Source: Gammaproteobacteria bacterium
GTDB taxonomy: Bacteria > Pseudomonadota > Gammaproteobacteria > SZUA-229
Reading direction: 5' to 3'
Length of the DNA: 11,470 bases
NCBI GenBank assembly: GCA_030637945.1
Contig: DAOWFN010000007.1
Span: forward strand, 1-11,470
Part shown: piece by piece, positions 6,727 through 11,470 of the stretch
Layout of the letters: the number at the start of each line of letters is the position of its first letter
Position numbering within the stretch: the stretch's first letter is position 1
Program-made: the position numbers and the translations under genes
Notes under the pieces: generated by a model
Database searches by the model: none
What the model was told of the DNA's origin: nothing
What the model saw: only the letters and a program-made list of their open reading frames with translations

Positions 6727-6778
6727 TACGCGTTCAACTTATATCTGAGTAAAATTTTTTTGATTTGAAGGTCAAGTC

Positions 6779-8341
6779 ATGAGTAATAAACCAAGTAACA
6801 GTGATCACTTAATTATATTTGATACAACCTTGCGTGATGGTGAGCAAAGTCCAGGTGCTTCCATGACCAGGGACGAAAAAGTCCGCATCGCAAAAGCTTT
6901 AGAAAAGATGCATGTAGATGTTATCGAAGCAGGTTTCCCTATCGCCAGTCCGGGTGATTTTGAATCAGTAAAAGCCGTTGCATCTATCATAAAAAACAGC
7001 ACGGTCTGTGGCTTGGCGCGTGCACTGGAGAAAGATATCAATCGTGCAGGTGAAGCATTAAAACCAGCCGAATCTTCACGCATCCATACCTTTATCGCTA
7101 CGTCACCCATACACATGAAAATGAAACTGCGGATGCAGCCGGATGATGTGCTGGCGCAAGCAGTTGATTCGGTGAAAATGGCAAGACAGTTTACCGATAA
7201 CGTCGAATTTTCACCGGAAGACGCGGGGCGTTCTGAACTGGATTTTTTGTGTCGTGTGATCGAAGCAGTAATCGATGCAGGTGCTACCACGATCAATATT
7301 CCCGATACAGTTGGTTACAACATCCCGCATCAATTTGGTGAGCTAATTAAAAACTTAATCGAGCGCATTCCGAATGCAGATAAAGCAATCTTTTCGGTGC
7401 ATTGCCATAATGATTTAGGTCTGGCAGTAGGTAACTCTCTCGCCGCCGTTTTAAATGGTGCGAGGCAAGTTGAGTGCACGATCAATGGTTTGGGGGAGCG
7501 TGCCGGTAATGCATCATTAGAAGAAATTGTCATGGCGGTTCGTACTCGCCAGGATGTTTTTTCCTGTGATACTAATCTTGATACCACACGTATCGTACCG
7601 TGCTCAAAACTAGTCTCCGGCATTACCGGGTTTCCGGTACAGCCGAATAAAGCCATCGTCGGTGTGAATGCCTTTGCGCACGAATCAGGTATTCACCAGG
7701 ATGGTATATTGAAGAGCCGTGAAACTTACGAAATCATGCGGGCGCAAGATGTCGGCTGGTCAGATAATCGTATGGTACTGGGTAAACATTCCGGGCGTAA
7801 TGCATTTAAGAGCCGTTTAAATGAATTGAATGTCGATATTGCTTCAGAGCAGGAACTCAACGAGGCGTTTTCAAGGTTCAAGGAACTGGCTGATAAAAAG
7901 CACGAGATCTTTGATGAGGATCTGCGTGCACTTGTTGCAGATACCAACTGGGCAACTGAGAATGAACATTTCAAACTTGTCAGCTTGCGTGTTTGTTCAG
8001 AAACAGGTGAAACGCCGACAGCTTCCATGGTGTTGGAGGTTGGTGGTGAAGAGGTGTCAGCCAGTGCCAGTGGTGGCGGTCCTGTCGATGCCTCGTTCAG
8101 AGCGATAGAAAGTGTGGTCAACAGTGATACCCAGTTACAACTGTACTCAGTGAATAATATTACCAGCGGTACCGATGCGCAGGGTGAAGTGACCGTGCGA
8201 CTGGAAAAAGCGGGCCGAATCGTTAGCGGTCAGGGCGCAGACACTGATATCGTCATCGCATCAGCCAATGCCTACATCAACGCACTGAATAAACTGGAAA
8301 AAAATGATGGCCGTGAACATCCGCAACTGGGCGATGTTTAG
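6779..8341 (+). CDS. leuA: 2-isopropylmalate synthase
   Basis: 520 residues, usual for the proteobacterial enzyme. It condenses acetyl-CoA with 3-methyl-2-oxobutanoate (2-ketoisovalerate, the product of the ilv pathway) in the first committed step of leucine synthesis. The N-terminal TIM-barrel has FDTTLRDGEQSPGASMT with R19 and D20; the metal-binding HCHND has H208 and H210; NGLGERAGNASLEE and HESGIHQDG follow. The C-terminal regulatory domain (about 395-515), where leucine normally binds for feedback inhibition, contains ASASGGGPVDASFRAIE. The ATG at 6779 follows a good GAAGG site (6767-6771) with a 7-nt spacer. It lies behind the leucine leader peptide, which suggests control by leucine supply. 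The next gene begins 8 nt after its stop, so they are probably cotranscribed. Confidence 0.97.
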   Translation: MSNKPSNSDHLIIFDTTLRDGEQSPGASMTRDEKVRIAKALEKMHVDVIEAGFPIASPGDFESVKAVASIIKNSTVCGLARALEKDINRAGEALKPAESSRIHTFIATSPIHMKMKLRMQPDDVLAQAVDSVKMARQFTDNVEFSPEDAGRSELDFLCRVIEAVIDAGATTINIPDTVGYNIPHQFGELIKNLIERIPNADKAIFSVHCHNDLGLAVGNSLAAVLNGARQVECTINGLGERAGNASLEEIVMAVRTRQDVFSCDTNLDTTRIVPCSKLVSGITGFPVQPNKAIVGVNAFAHESGIHQDGILKSRETYEIMRAQDVGWSDNRMVLGKHSGRNAFKSRLNELNVDIASEQELNEAFSRFKELADKKHEIFDEDLRALVADTNWATENEHFKLVSLRVCSETGETPTASMVLEVGGEEVSASASGGGPVDASFRAIESVVNSDTQLQLYSVNNITSGTDAQGEVTVRLEKAGRIVSGQGADTDIVIASANAYINALNKLEKNDGREHPQLGDV

Positions 8342-8349
8342 GTTTACTG

Positions 8350-9060
8350 ATGGCTGAAAATACTGTGACGCCTATAGATGAAAATATGCGACGTTATTAT
8401 CTGGATGTCATGGGCGTTCAGTGCTGGGAATTAATTGCCCCGGTAGAGCAGGTCAATGATGAGCTGAACATTGCTGAAGCAGTCGAAGCTAATGACATAA
8501 GCCTGCCGTCACTGGAAGATGCCATACAGCAATGCAATAGATGTCAGTTACATAAGGGACGAAAACAGGCTATTTCAGGGAGAGGCAAACAGTCAGCTGA
8601 ACTAATGCTGGTTTTGCTTTCGCCTGATGCGAATGATGACGAAGCTGCGTTGATATGCAGCGGTGCAGCAAATGATCTGCTTGCAAAAATGCTGACAGCT
8701 ATCGATGTCTCTGTTGATGATGTCTATATTACATCGTTATTAAAATGTAACGTGCCAGTAACGCATACTATCTCAACGACTGAACTTCATCACTGCAATC
8801 AATATCTAAAACAGCAGATACAGCTGGTGCAGCCTAAGCTATTGGTTGTCCTGGGTGAAATCGCCGCTCGTTGTATGTTGCAGAAAAATCTGTCATTAGA
8901 TGATCTGCGTGAAGCAACGAATGCCAGTGTACAGTCCGGCCAGTTTGAGTCGGTAGCGATGTTTGTTAGTTATTCGCCGCAGGAGCTTATACAGCAGCCG
9001 GATAACAAACGTAAGGCCTGGCTGGATCTGCAGCAGATACAGAAAATAATTCAGGCGTAG
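8350..9060 (+). CDS. Family-4 uracil-DNA-glycosylase-like protein with degenerate active site
   Basis: 236 residues. The Fe-S cysteine pattern of family-4 uracil-DNA glycosylases is present: C62-x2-C65, C133-x15-C149. The surrounding segments QQCNRCQLHKGR, VYITSLLKCNVP and QPKLLVVLGEIAA also fit. The catalytic motifs do not. The usual GEAPG is LLSPD (about 89-93), and the usual C-terminal HP is S209-P210, although the following KRKAW is kept. About 55 N-terminal residues are low in conservation. Such genes often lie beside rimI in gammaproteobacteria, as here. I infer a cluster-binding protein of the UDG fold that may have lost or changed glycosylase activity. It starts 8 nt after leuA with only a weak ribosome site (TAGG), consistent with coupling to leuA translation. 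Confidence 0.82.
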   Translation: MAENTVTPIDENMRRYYLDVMGVQCWELIAPVEQVNDELNIAEAVEANDISLPSLEDAIQQCNRCQLHKGRKQAISGRGKQSAELMLVLLSPDANDDEAALICSGAANDLLAKMLTAIDVSVDDVYITSLLKCNVPVTHTISTTELHHCNQYLKQQIQLVQPKLLVVLGEIAARCMLQKNLSLDDLREATNASVQSGQFESVAMFVSYSPQELIQQPDNKRKAWLDLQQIQKIIQA

Positions 9061-9103
9061 TGCAGTAGAAAAAGGAATACTAATCTAGCAGTGCAATGAT
9101 GAC

Positions 9104-9610
9104 ATGGCAGTAAACTTTCAAAATATGAATGATGAAATGGTTGCGATGGTTGAATTTCGCACCATGAATTATACTGACCTGAAAAAGGTTCTCTCCGTAG
9201 AGAAAAAAGCTTACCCTCATCCATGGACCCTGGGCATCTTCAGAGATTGTTTGCGTGTTGGATATAATGCATGGGTGATGACGCTGGATGATGCAGTGAT
9301 AGGTTATGGCATCATAATGCTGTCGTCTGGTGAGGCCCATATATTAAATTTATGTGTTGACCCTGATTATCAAAGGAGAGGCCTTGGTCGTCATCTGTTA
9401 CGGTATCTGATCGATAAAACGGATCGAGCCGATGTCGATATGGTTCTGCTCGAAGTGCGACGTTCAAATGCACATGCACAGAAGTTATATCAGCGTGAAG
9501 GTTTTCATGAGCTGGGTGTACGCAAGGCATATTATCCGACAGATGAAGGTCGTGAGGATGCGATCATATTGGCTAAATATCTAGCTAAAAGACAAATATT
9601 AAATATCTAG
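9104..9610 (+). CDS. rimI: Ribosomal protein S18 alanine N-acetyltransferase
   Basis: 168 residues as drawn. This GNAT-fold enzyme acetylates the N-terminal alanine of ribosomal protein S18 with acetyl-CoA. The CoA-binding motif is Q90-R-R-G-L-G95 in VDPDYQRRGLGRHLL. E117 (in LLEVRRSN) and Y129 (in LYQREGF) match the E. coli catalytic E103 and Y115, and YYPTDEGREDAIIL is the family C-terminal signature. The constant 14-residue offset means the ATG at 9146 would match the E. coli start exactly. The 9104, 9125 and 9137 starts are also possible, and none has a good ribosome site. A 26-bp tandem duplication covers the 3' end: the TAG lies in the second copy, and the last six residues (RQILNI) come from the duplication. 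Cotranscribed with the UDG-like gene, 43 nt away. Confidence 0.93.
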   Translation: MAVNFQNMNDEMVAMVEFRTMNYTDLKKVLSVEKKAYPHPWTLGIFRDCLRVGYNAWVMTLDDAVIGYGIIMLSSGEAHILNLCVDPDYQRRGLGRHLLRYLIDKTDRADVDMVLLEVRRSNAHAQKLYQREGFHELGVRKAYYPTDEGREDAIILAKYLAKRQILNI

Positions 9611-9625
9611 CTAAATGACAAATAG
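9574..9625 (+). repeat. 26-bp tandem direct duplication at the rimI 3' end
   Basis: Copies 9574-9599 and 9600-9625 differ at two positions. One difference turns TGA (copy 2, 9615-9617) into AGA (copy 1, 9589-9591), in the frame of rimI in copy 1. The second copy leads directly into the ribosome site of the next gene. Confidence 0.9.
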
Positions 9626-9637
9626 AAGGTATCTGAA

Positions 9638-9961
9638 ATGCGAATAGCGTTATTCACATTGTTATTGTTGAGCAGTATTTTCTGTCAGGCATCATCGGGC
9701 TGGACGGGTTATGGCTACGTTGTCGAATTGATACCAACCATCCACCGTCGTTTTAAAGTGAATATAGATGTTAAAGGAAATAAAAGTGCATGCAAGGAAG
9801 AACAATGGTTCTACCAGGACTATGATGTATCCGGTGCTAAAGAGATGTACCTGACGCTGCTTGAAGCGGTATCGTCAAATAAATCGGTGCGAGTTTATGT
9901 TACCGGTCGCTGTAATCTTAACGAATATTCTGAGATCTCAGAGTTAGGCATACGCCCTTAG
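9638..9961 (+). CDS. Small secreted protein of unknown function
   Basis: 107 residues. The ATG follows a good GAAGG site (9625-9629) with an 8-nt spacer. Residues 1 to about 18 form a Sec signal peptide (MRIALFTLLLLSSIFCQA), with cleavage probably after CQA. The cysteine at 16 lacks a proper lipobox, so a lipoprotein is unlikely. The mature part of about 89 residues starts SSGWTGYGYVVEL and has exactly two cysteines, C52 and C92, which could form a periplasmic disulfide. The pattern (GWTGYG start, beta-rich middle, a Cys, then an RVYVTGRC segment) resembles small uncharacterised secreted proteins I have seen in gammaproteobacteria, but I can name no family. It follows rimI by 27 nt and may be cotranscribed. 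No function is assigned. Confidence 0.85.
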   Translation: MRIALFTLLLLSSIFCQASSGWTGYGYVVELIPTIHRRFKVNIDVKGNKSACKEEQWFYQDYDVSGAKEMYLTLLEAVSSNKSVRVYVTGRCNLNEYSEISELGIRP

Positions 9962-10003
9962 TTAAAACTTTTTTTGTGCCTAAAGCTATAGGGTCCAAAC
10001 AAG

Positions 10004-10034
10004 TTGATACCTTGCGCCGGTAAGCCTGTATAAT
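10004..10034 (+). promoter_or_regulatory. Candidate promoter of prfC
   Basis: A perfect -10 TATAAT (10029-10034) lies 19 nt after TTGATA (10004-10009, 5 of 6 to the -35 consensus). The spacer is long. Transcription would begin near 10041, about 3 nt before the prfC ATG, and no ribosome site lies there. The 8-mer TTGCGCCG occurs twice (10012-10019 and 10034-10041), flanking the -10. Confidence 0.6.
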
Positions 10035-10043
10035 TGCGCCGCT

Positions 10044-11470
10044 ATGGCATATTTAGATGAAGTAAAACGACGGCGCACATTCGCAATAATCTCTCACCCC
10101 GATGCAGGTAAAACGACATTGACTGAGAAATTGTTGTTGTTTGGTGGTGCCATACAAACGGCAGGAACAGTCAAGGGCAGAAAGGCTGCACGCCATGCAA
10201 CGTCTGACTGGATGGAGCTGGAAAAGCAGCGTGGCATTTCTGTGACTTCATCAGTAATGCAATTTCCTCATAAAGATTGCATCATCAACCTGCTGGACAC
10301 ACCGGGTCACGCAGATTTCTCTGAAGACACCTATCGAACATTGACCGCCGTTGATTCTGCGCTGATGGTCATCGATGCTGCAAAAGGTGTTGAGGACCGC
10401 ACCATTAAATTAATGGATGTGTGTCGCCTGCGCACCACGCCGATCATTACATTCGTTAATAAGATGGACAGGGAAGCGCGTGAGCCGATCGATATTCTCG
10501 ATGAGATCGAAAGCATCCTGAAGATTAAATGCGCACCGATCACCTGGCCGATCGGTATGGGGAAAAATTTCAAAGGCGTATTAAATCTTGCCACTGATAC
10601 CGTGCACTTTTTTAGTGCTACTCATGGTGGAAAGATCCAGCAAGGTGATGTGATAGAAGGTCTTGATAATCCACAACTGGATGAAATCCTGGGGCGGATG
10701 GCCGTAGATCTGCGTGAAGAAATTGAGCTTGTTAAGGGTGCCAGTCATGAGTTTGATTTAGGTGAATATCAAAAAGGTGAATTAACGCCAGTATTTTTTG
10801 GCTCGGGTATAAACAATTTTGGTGTCGGTGAACTGTTGGATGCACTAAATGATTATGCGCCTTCGCCAAGGGCGCGTGCTACACAAAGTCGTGAAGTAGA
10901 GCCGGAAGAAGAAAAGTTTACTGGTTTTGTTTTTAAGATTCAGGCAAACATGGACCCGGGACATCGAGACCGTATTGCTTTCGTGCGTATATGTTCGGGC
11001 ACTTACAAAAAAGGCATGAAGGTCAGACATGTGCGACTGGGTAAAGATATAAAGCTGGCTGATGCAGTAACATTCATGGCATCAGATCGCGAACATGTTG
11101 AAGAGGCTTTTGCCGGAGATATCATTGGTTTACATAATCATGGCACGATGCGTATCGGTGATACTTTCACTATGGGAGAAGATCTGGCTTTTACCGGTAT
11201 CCCAAATTTTGCCCCTGAATTATTTCGTCGTGCTCAATTGAAAGACCCTCTAAAGATGAAAGCTCTAAAAAAAGGTCTGATGCAATTATGTGAAGAGGGT
11301 GCAACGCAGCTTTATCAGCCGTTAAATAATAATGACTTGATCTTAGGTGCGGTTGGTGTGCTGCAGTTTGAAGTGGTTAAGTATCGATTGATGGATGAAT
11401 ACAATGTCGATTGCAGTTTTGAAGCAGTAAATGTTACTACTGCACGCTGGATCGAATGTGATGATGAAAA
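10044..11470 (+). CDS. prfC: Peptide chain release factor 3 (3' end cut off)
   Basis: 475 full codons are visible with no stop, so the gene runs off the right edge; about 50 residues of the usual 526-530 are missing. RF3 is a translational GTPase that removes RF1/RF2 from the ribosome after peptide release. The G domain has the P-loop HPDAGKTT (18-25), RGISVTSSV (63-71), DTPGH (85-89) and NKMD (139-142). Later blocks ELTPVFFGSG, FTGFVFKIQANMDP-x-HRDR, GLHNHGT, FTGIPNFAPELFRR and NNDLILGAVGVLQFEVV separate it clearly from EF-G. The ATG at 10044 gives MAYLDEVKRRRTFAIISHPD, close to E. coli RF3 but a few residues shorter. No Shine-Dalgarno precedes it and the -10 box ends 9 nt upstream, so a leaderless or nearly leaderless message is possible. 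It has its own promoter candidate. Confidence 0.97.
   Translation, partial: MAYLDEVKRRRTFAIISHPDAGKTTLTEKLLLFGGAIQTAGTVKGRKAARHATSDWMELEKQRGISVTSSVMQFPHKDCIINLLDTPGHADFSEDTYRTLTAVDSALMVIDAAKGVEDRTIKLMDVCRLRTTPIITFVNKMDREAREPIDILDEIESILKIKCAPITWPIGMGKNFKGVLNLATDTVHFFSATHGGKIQQGDVIEGLDNPQLDEILGRMAVDLREEIELVKGASHEFDLGEYQKGELTPVFFGSGINNFGVGELLDALNDYAPSPRARATQSREVEPEEEKFTGFVFKIQANMDPGHRDRIAFVRICSGTYKKGMKVRHVRLGKDIKLADAVTFMASDREHVEEAFAGDIIGLHNHGTMRIGDTFTMGEDLAFTGIPNFAPELFRRAQLKDPLKMKALKKGLMQLCEEGATQLYQPLNNNDLILGAVGVLQFEVVKYRLMDEYNVDCSFEAVNVTTARWIECDDE

Noticed and set aside
6507..6778. T-box riboswitch upstream of leuA
   Set aside because: No T-box consensus or specifier-loop arrangement is visible; the Leu-rich ORF explains the region better.
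6805..7296. 163-codon ORF on the minus strand inside leuA
   Set aside because: It lies wholly within a gene with complete 2-isopropylmalate synthase motifs, and its translation shows no recognisable domain: a shadow frame.
9944..9983. Terminator after the small secreted gene (TTAGGCA / TGCCTAA around a T-run)
   Set aside because: The 7-bp stem encloses a 26-nt loop with the T-run inside it, not after it, so it does not fit an intrinsic terminator.

Overview
The window looks like ordinary chromosome of a gammaproteobacterium (a betaproteobacterium is less likely), with moderate GC content. The evidence is a type III-like acetolactate synthase, a short class I IlvC, PssA with its signature intact, RimI and RF3 (prfC), all close to gammaproteobacterial forms, and the order ilvB-ilvN-ilvC-pssA-leuA, which is known from gamma- and betaproteobacteria. 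All genes are on the + strand. I cannot name a genus.

Positions 1-2010 hold two tandem paralogous genes of unknown function. The first is cut by the left edge. The second has a clear Sec signal peptide. Each ends in a strong intrinsic terminator, so each is probably its own transcription unit. Positions 2078-5567 hold the branched-chain amino acid unit: a candidate promoter, ilvB, ilvN and ilvC (acetolactate synthase large and small subunits, ketol-acid reductoisomerase) and a terminator. Next come a striking 29-bp perfect inverted repeat (5597-5684) and pssA (phosphatidylserine synthase).

Between pssA and leuA lies a likely attenuation leader. It encodes a 36-residue peptide ending in a leucine-rich run, and those Leu codons form one arm of a hairpin. 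leuA (2-isopropylmalate synthase, first committed step to leucine) is followed 8 nt later by a family-4 uracil-DNA-glycosylase-like protein that keeps the four Fe-S cysteines but has lost the usual catalytic motifs. Then come rimI (N-acetyltransferase for ribosomal protein S18), a small secreted protein of unknown function, and prfC (release factor 3), which runs off the right edge.

Together ilvBNC and leuA cover valine/isoleucine synthesis and the entry into leucine synthesis. The downstream genes concern translation (rimI, prfC) and possibly nucleic acid metabolism. The least explained elements are the paralog pair, the phased inverted repeat, the leucine leader, the degenerate glycosylase and a 26-bp tandem duplication that reshapes the end of rimI. 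Several genes (pssA, prfC, the leader peptide) have a -10-like box so close to the start codon that leaderless transcripts are plausible.
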